Of a stretch of 40,520 bases of DNA, positions 25,601 to 34,900 are shown piece after piece. The notes beneath the pieces are model-generated. The model searched no databases and was not told the DNA's origin. It saw nothing but the letters and a program-made list of their open reading frames with translations. Source of the DNA: an uncultured Saprospiraceae bacterium. Its GTDB lineage: Bacteria; Bacteroidota; Bacteroidia; Chitinophagales; Saprospiraceae. Made by a program: the position numbers and the translations under genes. The DNA is taken from contig CALIAG010000019.1 of assembly GCA_938041325.1 (NCBI GenBank), positions 1-40,520 on the forward strand. The letters run 5' to 3'. How positions within the stretch are numbered: position 1 is the stretch's first letter; each line of letters starts with the position of its first letter.

Positions 25601-27382
25601 AGCTGTTACATTAATAATATGCTGTTGTCCATCCGTTGAACAAAAAGTAGTAGGATCGTTTGTAGAAATCACCCCTGGATCAGGAGCATTACAACAAAGC
25701 GAAGGATCTCTTACAACTTCAATTGGATCACTTAAATCAAAACATCCAGATAAGTTGCCAGCATTTAAACCAGCTTCAGCACCTGAAATATCAGAATACC
25801 CAACTCTCCAAATCAAGCAAGTTCCAGCAGGAGCTCCAGTAATATCGAAAGTAGAGCTAGCTGTAACTTCTAAGATGGTTAAATCTGCTGTAGTCAAAAC
25901 AAATGCAAAATTACCAGTAGAAGAACCACCAGTTACATCTACATTAATAATATGAGCATTGCCATCTGTAGAACAGAAAGTAGTAGGATCGTTTGTAGAA
26001 ATTACTCCTGGATCAGGAGCATCACAACAAAGTGCAGGATTTCTAGTCACTGCGATTGGATCAGAAAGAGCAAAACATCCTCCAAGTCCAGTTGCAGAAG
26101 CTCCAACACTTGCACCTGTCAATGAACCATCATGAGCAACTCTCCAAATCAAGCAAATGCCTGCAGGAGCACCAGTAAGGTCAAAAGAAGGTGTAGTACT
26201 TATATTTAAAATATTAAGAGCATCATCCGTTAAGACATATGCAAATTGTGCATTTGCATCCGCTCCAGTTGTTGTTACATTAATAATGTGTGAGTTACCA
26301 TCAGTTGAACAAAATTCAACAGGATCGTTAGTTGAAATACTACCAGGATTTGGTGCATTAGAACCATCAATGGTAACCATCTCTGTTGCTTCACAACCGT
26401 TAGAATCTGTAACCACTACAGTATATACTCCAGCAGCAAGACCTACTGGGTCAGCAGTTGTTTGCATCGCAGGATCATTCCAAAGGAAAGTATAAGGAGG
26501 AACACCTGTCATTACACTTACATGAGCAGTACCGTTACTTTCTCCACAAACCGATGGAGTAGAAGATAACATTATCCAAATTCCTTCAGGTGACAATTCT
26601 ACAGTTTGTGTAGCAGTCGCTTGACATCCGTTGGCATCGGTTACTGTAACTCCAATTGTACCTGCGCTTAGTCCAGTTGCTATATCAGTAGTTTGTCCGC
26701 CATCCCATAAATAGGTATAAGGCGCAACTCCACCAGAAGCAACCACTGTAGCTGTAGCATCGTTACTACCTCCACAAGTTTCGTAACTTGAAGTTGTAAA
26801 TAAGGAAAGCCCAGAAGCATTGGGAATTGTAACTGTTGTCTCAGCACTACAACCTAATGCGTCAGTGACCGTTACTCCGTAAGGTCCGGAAGCAAGACCA
26901 ACAGCATCATCAGATGTTTGTCCGTCAGACCATAAATAAGAATAAGGCTCTGTTCCAAGCATCGCACTAACGTGTGCAGTTCCTGATGCAGATCCCGAGC
27001 ATGCAGCTGTAAAAGAAGTCATAATCCAAACTCCTTCAGGATGCAAGCTAATAGCACCAGACGCAGTTGCAGTACAACCAGCATCATCTGTGACGATTAC
27101 TGAATAATCACCGACATCAAGACCTGACGCAATAGCAGTTGTTTGTCCATCACTCCAGACATAAGAATATCCAGGTGAACCATTAAAACCAATCGCTTCT
27201 AAAACACCATTACTACTCACTTCGCAAGTTGTGTAGGAGGGTTGAGAAACAACTATAACTCCCAAATTGGAAGTAGAGCAATCTTGTGCATTCAAGCCGA
27301 AACTTGAAAGCAGAAATAAGCCTGATAAACAGAAGGCTTTCAATAATAAAAACGTGTGTTGTGTAAGAGTTTGTTTTTCCAT
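22673..27382 (-). CDS. Giant T9SS type A surface protein (SprB-like, PKD, SdrD-B-like, 111-residue repeats)
   Basis: This 1569-residue exported protein is a probable cell-surface adhesin secreted by the type IX system. In order: signal peptide (1-33, FGLNAQ); four SprB-like repeats of the type YxVTDxxGCxAT (about 35-340); four 111-residue units (about 340-785) with the pattern NDPxxFCSTDG...APAGTCLIWRVGY...GCFDLSDPIEVVRDPSLCC, the last three nearly identical at the DNA level (333-bp period); two PKD/Ig-like domains (about 790-955, WTSSAGSFDDASS); another SprB-like repeat (about 975-1030); two SdrD-B-like domains (about 1039 and 1154, GNYVWEDTNKNGVQDPGE); and an FN3-like stretch. The C-terminus from LSAYPNPVTN (about 1487) to KISKHK is a type A T9SS sorting domain. 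The acidic NGVQDPG repeats suggest calcium binding. Confidence 0.93.
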   Translation of the reverse strand: MEKQTLTQHTFLLLKAFCLSGLFLLSSFGLNAQDCSTSNLGVIVVSQPSYTTCEVSSNGVLEAIGFNGSPGYSYVWSDGQTTAIASGLDVGDYSVIVTDDAGCTATASGAISLHPEGVWIMTSFTAACSGSASGTAHVSAMLGTEPYSYLWSDGQTSDDAVGLASGPYGVTVTDALGCSAETTVTIPNASGLSLFTTSSYETCGGSNDATATVVASGGVAPYTYLWDGGQTTDIATGLSAGTIGVTVTDANGCQATATQTVELSPEGIWIMLSSTPSVCGESNGTAHVSVMTGVPPYTFLWNDPAMQTTADPVGLAAGVYTVVVTDSNGCEATEMVTIDGSNAPNPGSISTNDPVEFCSTDGNSHIINVTTTGADANAQFAYVLTDDALNILNISTTPSFDLTGAPAGICLIWRVAHDGSLTGASVGASATGLGGCFALSDPIAVTRNPALCCDAPDPGVISTNDPTTFCSTDGNAHIINVDVTGGSSTGNFAFVLTTADLTILEVTASSTFDITGAPAGTCLIWRVGYSDISGAEAGLNAGNLSGCFDLSDPIEVVRDPSLCCNAPDPGVISTNDPTTFCSTDGQQHIINVTATGGSSTGNFAYVLTTSDLTILEVTPNSSFDITGAPAGTCLIWRVGYSDISGAVVGENAGNLSGCFDLSDPIEVVRDPSLCCDAPDPGVISTNDPTTFCSTDGNTHIINVNVTGGSSTGNFAYVLTTADLTILEVTTNSSFNITGAPAGTCLIWRVGYDDIAGAEAGQNAGNLTGCFDLSNSIEVVRDPSLCPVDCPTVSIDPDGAQACVGSSVALTANVSGPVLTYAWTSSAGSFDDASSATPTYTMMTPGTYTIGVTVTAEGDCTATASSTVTISGSPTVSITPDFASICGGGSVDLSATSISGATYSWTASGGSFDDATSSTPTYTMMMPGTYTIGVTVTNAAGCTGTASPTTVTVNSGLASCSAAVTSSYNEGTDISVLNGSDGSASASAIGATGALTYNWSNGASTQSIDGLSAGTYDVVITDEVGCSCEASVTLEDPAKLGNYVWEDTNKNGVQDPGESGIEGVKVTLTGTTVDGLDIMRMLFTDATGMYMFDGLLPGTYKVTFDTPTGYTPTGSNLGGDDALDSDAGDMGMSQMVTLGPGEYDPTIDAGFHTCINIGNYVWYDLDQDGRQDDDEEGVANVKVTLFDRGLDNVACNADDNMIMMTTTDENGFYLLECVDPGVYYVAFSQLPADWTFTQQDNGGDAIDSDVNSDGKTDIIIITEGQDDDLTIDAGIHPICDDATDGGLVEIEGGDDELCPGDATGLLRSVLPASGGSGPIEYLWMFSDQPVFNTSWTPIANSNFEDYQPGILSETTYFIRCARRAGCSDYIVESNIIKVCVDDAFCPAANFAMGFGATMINETLVRLDWATDAETDVYNYFIYFSTDGENFEELSMLAGNGNAVSNTYQYMHNNPEKGMNYYRLKRVGLDGEIVFSEVAEVMVTKGDDQLSAYPNPVTNSLQILIGQEVTADATVQILSADGKVVGVYQVAAGEQTLDADFSALSSGLYFIRINYNDSAKTTETIKISKHK
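25020..26365 (-). repeat. Four tandem 333-336 bp in-frame repeats in the giant surface gene
   Basis: Unit boundaries fall at equivalent GGGTCG/GGATCG positions 25320, 25653, 25986 and 26322, i.e. 333, 333 and 336 bases. The three copies nearest the 3' end differ mostly at synonymous positions and short stretches such as DAPDPGVISTNDP; the most N-terminal copy is clearly diverged. Each encodes a 111-residue unit with conserved cysteine pairs (FC, LCC, CF). Confidence 0.85.
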
Positions 27383-27841
27383 GAAACTATAGTTTTAATA
27401 ATTGGAAAATTATTAAATAACTGATCAAGTCAGCATTATTCTTATTTTCAATTTTGACGGTTTTCGGAATGTAAAGCTACTCCTTTGTGAAAACGGAGTA
27501 TTAATTATTTGAATTTTTGGTATTACAAGCTATACTATTCCCTAGGGGGGAACTTAACTTGTTAATTTTGCTTTACTATTGTGGAAGTAGATTTTGGATA
27601 GACTCCTTAAATAGAATTATTACCATAAAAGTACATAAAAGAAATAGTTTTCTCAAGTCTCAAAGTCTCTTTTATGACTTTGTGATGAATAATACCAGAT
27701 TTAGGTTAATTTTTTAATTATTAATTAACTGATGTGTTGGATTTTTTTGAGCTTTATTGAAGGTTTTTTGCTTCAAATAACCTTTCAAAAGTTTATTGTT
27801 AGAGGTCTATATCAAAGTAGGTTTATATGTGTAAATATCTG
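27383..27841. other. Gene-free stretch between the giant surface gene and coaE
   Basis: About 460 bases with no supported gene; the only longer frame, on the plus strand (27517-27717), has no homology, start context or composition suggesting a gene. It contains the promoter region of the minus-strand giant gene and the 3' side of coaE. A perfect 7-bp stem CAAAGTC/GACTTTG (27661-27682) is present but lacks a following T-run. Confidence 0.6.
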
Positions 27842-28432
27842 TTAAACAGTTATTAATGTATTGTGAATTTTGTTTATTTGTTTGATCAAACTGTTTTCGT
27901 GATCGTTGTAAATAATGAAATCACTCAATTTCACTTTATCCTCATCATTCCATTGTTTATTTATTCTTGATTGTACTTGTTCCCTGGAGCTTTTATCTCT
28001 AGCCATGACCCTTTCTATGCGCAATTCCAATGGAGAAACTACCGTGATAATTTTGTCTAATGTCGCAAAGTTGCCACTTTCAAATAAGAGTGCTGCTTCC
28101 TTAATGGTGTAAGGGGATTTTGAATGATCCAGTTGCCATAATTCGCCATCTTTCTTTACAGCGGGATGAACGATTTCATTGAGTGCCTTTAATTTTGACT
28201 GATCTTGAAAAGCTACCGCTCCAATATATTTACGATTTAAATTACCGTCTCCGAAATAAGCTTCTTTTCCAAAGACCTTTTTTATTTCTTGGATTACTTC
28301 TACATTATTGACCATCAGTAGTTTAGCTCTGTCATCAGCGTAGTAAATGGGAATTCCGTAAGTTTCGAAAATCTTACAAACAGTGGTTTTACCACTACCA
28401 ATTCCCCCTGTGATCCCTATTTTTAGTCCCAT
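27842..28432 (-). CDS. coaE: Dephospho-CoA kinase
   Basis: This cytosolic enzyme performs the last step of coenzyme A synthesis, phosphorylating the 3'-hydroxyl of dephospho-CoA with ATP. The 196-residue length is right for CoaE. The Walker A motif is GGIGSGKTT (residues 9-17). IPIYYADDRAKLLM holds the conserved ADD acidic residues of the substrate pocket, the middle part has LNEIVHPAVK (the HP motif) and the lid region VVSPLELRIERVMARDKSSREQVQSRINKQW matches the family well. It is divergent from the PorP/SprF-like gene, 134 bases apart, and has no recognisable terminator. It is a housekeeping gene that marks where the secretion cluster begins. Confidence 0.95.
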   Translation of the reverse strand: MGLKIGITGGIGSGKTTVCKIFETYGIPIYYADDRAKLLMVNNVEVIQEIKKVFGKEAYFGDGNLNRKYIGAVAFQDQSKLKALNEIVHPAVKKDGELWQLDHSKSPYTIKEAALLFESGNFATLDKIITVVSPLELRIERVMARDKSSREQVQSRINKQWNDEDKVKLSDFIIYNDHENSLIKQINKIHNTLITV

Positions 28433-28566
28433 TTTAACAAGTATTAGTCAGATTTGAATTTGAATTTTAGAACATGGCAAGTACAATTTCGTAAATTTAG
28501 TCAAGAATGTCAGAATAGCACATTCAAACGCTTAGGTATTCTTTTTTTATTCACTAAAAAACAAGG

Positions 28567-29622
28567 ATGGAAATCCGTAGGAGTTCAAAAAATCTACTCT
28601 TGAGTATTTTAAACCTTCCTTTTAAAATATTGATTATTAGCTTTTTAAGCATCAGTTGCTTAAAGGGACAAGATCTTCATTTTTCTCAATTCTATCAAAA
28701 TCCTTTGAATTTAAACCCAGCCTTAACTGGTGTTTTTCAAGAAGATCTCAGATTTACTTCAACTTTCCGTCAGCAATGGCAATCGGTTCCAGTCCCTTTT
28801 ACCACTTTCACTGGTTCATTTGATACTAAGCTTTCTATTAAGGAGATATCTAGTGGAGTAATTTCCGCAGGTTTGATTCTAAATGCTGATCAAGCAGGGG
28901 ATTCCCAATTGAGTCAAATTCAAATCGCCGCCGCAGGATCCTATGCACATAAATTGAATAAGCAGAATATGTTGAGTATTGGATTGCAACTTGGTATTTC
29001 TCAAAGAGCCTTCAAAACAGATGATTTGCAGTTTGCGAATCAATTCAATGGTGAGTTTTTTGATCCGAATCAAAATAGTAGAGAGCGTTTTGATAGAACA
29101 AGCTTGATCTATGCTGATTTATCAACAGGGTTTAATTGGCATTTTCAAACAAGCGAAAGAAATTGGTTGGATATAGGAGTAGGTCTTTTTCATTTAAATG
29201 AACCCAATTTTAGTTTTTTAGAAGAGAACGATATTAAGTTGAAGAAAAGATGGGCGTTTAGTGGACAAGGGCTTTTTAAATTAAATGAAGTTTTAGATAT
29301 TTCTGGAATTGCACTATATAATACAAGGCGTTCTGCAAATGAGTTGGTAATAGGCACAGGTATTCGGTACTATTTAAAGAAAGAAGATTTTTCCCTTTTT
29401 GCCATTCAACCCATGCTTTCTTACAGAGTAGGTTTTAATGATGCAATTATTCCAGGTATTTTAGTTTTATATGATTCCTGGAGATTTGGATTAAGTTTCG
29501 ATATAAATGTTTCTGATTTTAAAATTGCTACTGGAGGAAACGGAGGTCCAGAAATTACTGTTCAATATCTTATCAAGAAAGTAAAACCCATAGATGAAAT
29601 CAAGGTTTGTCCTATTTTTTAA
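28567..29622 (+). CDS. PorP/SprF family type IX secretion outer-membrane protein
   Basis: This 351-residue protein belongs to the PorP/SprF family, outer-membrane beta barrels linked to the type IX secretion system and surface attachment of its cargo. The signal peptide spans about residues 1-34 (SFLSISCLKGQ). The family hallmark follows at once: QDLHFSQFYQNPLNLNPALTGVFQEDLRF, then FRQQWQSVPVPFTTFTGSFD. The rest is alternating amphipathic strands. Members encoded beside type B cargo (for example sprF beside sprB in Flavobacterium) are needed for that cargo to be secreted or anchored. The next gene starts inside this one (29-base overlap), so the two are translationally coupled. Functional specificity for the downstream PKD protein is inferred from position. 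Confidence 0.93.
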   Translation: MEIRRSSKNLLLSILNLPFKILIISFLSISCLKGQDLHFSQFYQNPLNLNPALTGVFQEDLRFTSTFRQQWQSVPVPFTTFTGSFDTKLSIKEISSGVISAGLILNADQAGDSQLSQIQIAAAGSYAHKLNKQNMLSIGLQLGISQRAFKTDDLQFANQFNGEFFDPNQNSRERFDRTSLIYADLSTGFNWHFQTSERNWLDIGVGLFHLNEPNFSFLEENDIKLKKRWAFSGQGLFKLNEVLDISGIALYNTRRSANELVIGTGIRYYLKKEDFSLFAIQPMLSYRVGFNDAIIPGILVLYDSWRFGLSFDINVSDFKIATGGNGGPEITVQYLIKKVKPIDEIKVCPIF

Positions 29623-31642
29623 AAGGATTAAAAATACAATCGTGCTGACTTTTAGTTTAGGGCTATTGCTATCTCTCAACCTAAACGCCCAAAGTTCAAA
29701 AGCTTTTTTCAAGGCTGCGGACCAGGCCATTTTGAAAGGAGACAATGTTTATGCCTTTGAGTATTTGAAGAATGGTCTAAACCAGGAACGGGACAACTAT
29801 GTGAGGAAAACGCAATTGGCTGAAATTGCACTGGAAATCAATGCTTTTGATTTTGCGGAAAATATTCTATTGACTCAATTATCAAATAAGAGTACAACGA
29901 ATAAATATCAGCAACATCTCTTGCTGGGGAAAGTGTATGAAGGAAAAGGGGAGTATGAAAAAGCCATCGAAGAATATTCGAAATTATTCGTTCCAAAGAA
30001 TGTCGACTTAAAGAAAAAGGAAGAAGCAAAAAAAAGAACAGATCATTGCAATTGGGCATTAACCAAAGTAAAAGATTCTTTGAATGTTAGTGTATTCCAT
30101 TTTGATAAATCAATCAATTCACCTTACTCAGATTTCGGAGCCCTCCTGCTAAGTGATACGTTGGTTTTTAGCTCTTTCAAGTTTGAAGCTGGGGAAAATT
30201 TAAATAGCCCTTCTGGAAAAACAACAAAGCTGTTATTCAAAAGTCCAGGATCCAGAGCAAAACCTTTTCCCAAAAAAATAAATGATGTAAATCATATCGT
30301 TGCGAATGCAACATTCAATGAAGGCCGTACCAAAATGTATTTCACGAAGTGTAAGTTTGAAGACGGTTTAGGTATACGATGTTCGATTTACTCTTCTACA
30401 AAAGACAAGCGCAAACGTTGGGGGACACCCAAAAGAATGAATGATATAGTGAATGAGAAAGGAGCAACAACGACCCACCCACATTTGTCAATGCATCCTC
30501 AAACAAAACAACCCATTTTAATATTTATATCAGACAGGAAAGGTGGAAAAGGAAAGGAGGACATTTGGTTTGCGAATTTGAATGAACAAGGGGTAGCAAC
30601 TGGTGTTGAAAATCTAAAATATTTAAACACAACGGAAAGTGAAGCAAGTCCATTTTTCGATTTGAAAAATAAAGAAATTTATTTTAGCTCTACCGGAAGA
30701 AAAGGATTGGGGGTTTATGACATTTATTCTTGTAAAAATCCTTTTACGAATCCAAGTGAAATTAAGCACCTTCCTTATCCCATTAATACCAGTTATAATG
30801 ATTTGTATTATACCATAAATACAGATTCAACTTTTGCTTTAATCTCTTCTAATAGGCCCGGCTCTTTTTATCTTGATAAGTCGAATAAGACCTGTTGCAA
30901 TGATATTTTCAAAATCAATTTTAATACTGAAGACGATAAGGTTTTAGTTGAAAAAGAAGAGCCGGATACAACAAGTTTTCCGTTGGTTGTAACAGCAATT
31001 GAAAAGCCTGAAGAACCAGCAGAAAAAGAACAACCTGCAATCATTACAGAAAGGTATGTTCCTAAGAGTTTAGAAGAGTTCTTGCCTTTGACGCTGTACT
31101 TTGACAATGATCAACCAGATCCACGTACTCGAAAATCCAGTACTGAGAAAGACTATTCAACAACCTACTTGAAGTACATTTCAAAAAAGGAAGAGTACAA
31201 GATTAATTTTTCTGCAAATAGTTCAGAATATGAAAGAGGGCAAAACGATCAAAATTTAGAATCTTTCTTTGAAGACGAAATCAGGCTCGGCTTTGATCGT
31301 TTAAATCTTTTTTCTGAAATGCTATTATTGAAATTAGAAGCAGGCGAACAAATTGAAATATTTTTAAAAGGATATACCAGTCCGCGAGCCAAAAGTGATT
31401 ATAACTTATTCTTGGGTCAGCGAAGAGTCAGTTGTCTGAGAAATCATTTCAGCACTTATCAAAACGGAATATTTTCAACCTATCTAAATAGTGGTTTTTT
31501 GAAAATATCGGAAAGGTCTTTTGGAGAAACTACTGCAAGTCAAAACATTTCAGATGATTTAGAAGACCGTCGTAATTCGGTTTATTCTGTTCCCGCAGCC
31601 AAGGAACGAAGGGTAGAAATCATTGAAATCATCAGAAATTAA
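29594..31642 (+). CDS. TPR/PD40/OmpA-like envelope protein of the T9SS cluster
   Basis: This 682-residue exported protein begins with a signal (to about residue 33, LLLSLNLNAQ). A TPR region (about 35-155; EYEKAIEEYSKLFVPKN) is followed by WD40-like (PD40) propeller stretches at about 180-455 (PHLSMHPQTKQPILIFISDRKGG and EIYFSSTGRKGLGVYDIYSC), and an OmpA-like domain at about 495-682 (LYFDNDQPDPRT, YNLFLGQRRVSCLRNHF, AAKERRVEI). OmpA-like domains bind peptidoglycan non-covalently, which would tie the secretion machinery to the cell wall, as PorE does in Porphyromonas (inference from similar architecture). The start at 29594 overlaps the PorP/SprF-like gene by 29 bases. It lies between that gene and the giant PKD cargo genes. 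Confidence 0.88.
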   Translation: MKSRFVLFFKRIKNTIVLTFSLGLLLSLNLNAQSSKAFFKAADQAILKGDNVYAFEYLKNGLNQERDNYVRKTQLAEIALEINAFDFAENILLTQLSNKSTTNKYQQHLLLGKVYEGKGEYEKAIEEYSKLFVPKNVDLKKKEEAKKRTDHCNWALTKVKDSLNVSVFHFDKSINSPYSDFGALLLSDTLVFSSFKFEAGENLNSPSGKTTKLLFKSPGSRAKPFPKKINDVNHIVANATFNEGRTKMYFTKCKFEDGLGIRCSIYSSTKDKRKRWGTPKRMNDIVNEKGATTTHPHLSMHPQTKQPILIFISDRKGGKGKEDIWFANLNEQGVATGVENLKYLNTTESEASPFFDLKNKEIYFSSTGRKGLGVYDIYSCKNPFTNPSEIKHLPYPINTSYNDLYYTINTDSTFALISSNRPGSFYLDKSNKTCCNDIFKINFNTEDDKVLVEKEEPDTTSFPLVVTAIEKPEEPAEKEQPAIITERYVPKSLEEFLPLTLYFDNDQPDPRTRKSSTEKDYSTTYLKYISKKEEYKINFSANSSEYERGQNDQNLESFFEDEIRLGFDRLNLFSEMLLLKLEAGEQIEIFLKGYTSPRAKSDYNLFLGQRRVSCLRNHFSTYQNGIFSTYLNSGFLKISERSFGETTASQNISDDLEDRRNSVYSVPAAKERRVEIIEIIRN

Positions 31643-31931
31643 TTTTTTATCCACATATATTGATTTCTAACATTTTTTGGAACGAATATTGCATATAATC
31701 GTAATATAATACTCCACACTATTATTCCACACACCTTTTGATGTACTCCCATGTCGTATAACGATCAAACTGCTTTCGTCAGTTCTGATCCTGTTTCAGT
31801 TTTCTAATTATCAATACCGGAAATTAAGTTGCAAATGCTCGTGACTAGAGGGAATTCCTTTGCTAGTTACTAAGCTATAGGCCCATGGTCTTAGGCAATT
31901 ATTTTTCTATGTACAAAAAACAAACTATACT

Positions 31932-34900
31932 ATGACGGGAACGCTTCTACTCCGCTTTAGCATGACTATTTCATGTTGCTTATCCTCTGTTTTTTTAGCA
32001 GCTCAATTGAATGCTGATTTTAATTTTTCAGCCACTGAAGGTTGTGGCTCAGTGCAAGTTTCTTTTTGTGACGAGTCTACTTCTTCCAATAATATTGTTG
32101 CTTGGTCCTGGGATTTAGGTGGAGTAGCTTCCAGTCAAGAATGTCCTGGCAGAATTTTCGGGTCATCAGGTACTCACACCGTTTGTTTAACGGTAACCGA
32201 TGCTCAGGGAAATACTGATACAGAATGCAAAGTTGATTTGATTACAGTTTTTGAAGAACCTACGGCTGACTTTAACTCAGACTTCACTCAGGGTTGTGCA
32301 CCACTTGCTGTTGATTTTTTGGATATGTCCACCGCTCCCCAAGGTTCATTGGTTGAGTGGGAATGGATATTGGAAGGTCCATGTGGGACTGTTGTCTTAA
32401 ATGATATGACAAATTCCAATACCAATTGTATTTTTACAGATCCTGGAAGCTATGATGTTTCCTTGCGTATAATAGATGAAAATGGATGTTCAGATTATAT
32501 TTCAAAACCTGATTATATTACCATCCATCCGGATCCGATTATTTCGTTTACAACCTTAGATACCTTTTCTTGTACTGCACCATTAAGTGCTCAGTTTTTA
32601 AACGAGAATATAGAACTAGGAGTTCTTTACACTTGGGATTTTGGAAATGGAGATACTTATGAAGGACCGATTCCGCCAATTGTTAGTTACAATAGTATTG
32701 GAAATTATGATGTAGAATTGAAAGCAGAAAATACTTCAACTACTTGTGAAGTCAGTGAAATAAAAGAGGATCTTATTCAGATCGCTTATCCTGTTACTTT
32801 TACAGCAGATGCTCAAACCGTTTGTGTTGGAGAAACCTTACGTGTTGAAGATACTTCTGTTGACGCAGCAGACAGCATAAGATGGACCTTTAGCGATGGA
32901 AGTTTTTTTACCTCGAATTCTGTTGACAAGACTTTTGACTTTCCTGGCTGTTATACCTTTACCTTGAATCGCTATATTGACGGCTGTGTTTTTACCGAAG
33001 TTGGAGCCAATTGTATTCTTGTTAATCCGGCTCCAAGTGTTTCATATTCGAATGATAACAATATTGGTTGCACACTTCCACATGTAGTAAATTTTGTAGG
33101 AATGTCCTCAACGGCACAAACTTGGTCCTGGGATTTTGGAGATGGGTCAAGCCCTGAAAATACACAATATCCAGTTCATCAATTCAATCAATATGGTGAT
33201 TTTGAAGTTGAACTGACGGTTACAAATGCTCAAGGATGTTCTAATTCTGAAATTATAAATACCATTGAAGTTAAGGAAGTTGAAGCCCAAATTGATGAAA
33301 TTCAGATTGCAGGATGTTTGCCGCTTGACGCTAATTTTACAGAAAATTCTTATTCCGTCACACCAATCAATACTTGGAATTGGGAGGTCGTAACAGATCA
33401 AGGGGCTTATCAATCGAATACGGATACTGGAATGTTTAGCATTCCGGATACAGGCGTTTGGGATTTAATACTCACTGTTTCAAATACTTTGGGATGTGTA
33501 GATGTCGATACTTTACAACGAGCAATAGTTGTAGGAACCTTGCCCGAAATAGCATTTGAAGCGGACCCTCGAGAAGAATGCATCGAGACGGATATTAATT
33601 TTACAGACCTATCCAGCAACTATGCAGAGAGTTGGGTTTGGGAATTCGGAGATGGAGATATTGCAACGACTCAAAATGCTACTCATCAATACCAAGACAC
33701 AGGTTACTACGATATCATTTTAACCGCATCCCACAATGGTTGTGAAAACGATACTGTTTACCAAGATTATATTCACATCAAAGAACCGCTTTCGAAATTT
33801 AATATTTCGCTTGATTGTGAACAACCTTATTTGCGTTTTTTTAATGATCAATCTATTGGTGCACAAACTGTCTTATGGGATTTCGGAGTCACAGAGTCTA
33901 CTGTCGACACCTCTACCGCTTGGAACCCTACCTTTGTTTATCCCAATACAGGTACATATATTGTAACACAAACCGTTTTTAACAGCAGTACTTCTTGTGA
34001 TCATTCTACAACAAAGACAGTTGTCATTACAGAACCCAATGCGAACTTTGACCTCAATGTATTTAGTGGCTGCGTTCCACTTGAAATCCAAACGGTAGAC
34101 CTATCTGATTTTGCAGTGGAATGGGACTGGACTTCTCCTGGAGGAAGTCTTTCTAATAACCAATTTCCAGAACCGAATATTACTTTTAATTCAGCAGGGG
34201 CTTATACTGATATCGAGTTGATCATCAAAGATTTTAATAACTGTCGAGATACCTTTCTTTTAGTAGACACTATTTTTGTGAATGGAATCACTGTTGATTT
34301 CTCCTTTGATCCTGCATCCGGATGTAATCCATTGCCAGTTAATTTTATAGATTCTTCTTCTAATTTATTTGCAAATAATATTCAATGGGATTGGGACTTT
34401 GGAGATGGAACAGCTAGTGAATCTGGTTTATTTCTTGATCATGCTTTTAACGAACAAGGATTGTTTGATATTACTTTAACCGTTCGAGATGATTGGGGCT
34501 GCTCAGAAACGCTTAGTATACCTGACGCAATAGATGTCGCTCAACCAGTAGCAGATTTTTCTACCTTAGATACTTTAAGTTGTACATCTCATTGTGTGCA
34601 ATTTCAAAACAGCTCAATAGGCAATGATTTAAATTATTATTGGGATTTTGGAGATGGAAATATCTCTATTGATGAAAACCCTGAACATTGTTATCAAACG
34701 GAAGGGCTATATGATGTTTGTCTAACAATCGAAGATAATTATGGTTGTGATAGCACTTTATGTAAATTGAATTACATTGAAATTGCTGACCCTGTAGCAA
34801 ATTTTACGGGGTCACCATTAAGTGCCTCTTGTCCACCTTTGGAAAGTACATTTGTAAATCTATCTCAAAATGCGACTTCTTTCTTCTGGACTTTTGAATC

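Noticed and set aside
25290-25955. A 221-residue plus-strand frame across the giant surface protein gene
   Set aside because: It is antisense to the 333-bp repeat units; its internal repetition copies the real gene and it has no signal, domain or start context.
27661-27682. Perfect 7-bp hairpin CAAAGTC/GACTTTG as a terminator
   Set aside because: No T-run follows on either strand and no gene ends here.
31751-31807. An 18-residue frame (MSYNDQTAFVSS...) before the first giant PKD gene
   Set aside because: Too short, no recognisable start context and no counterpart before the paralogue at 37806.
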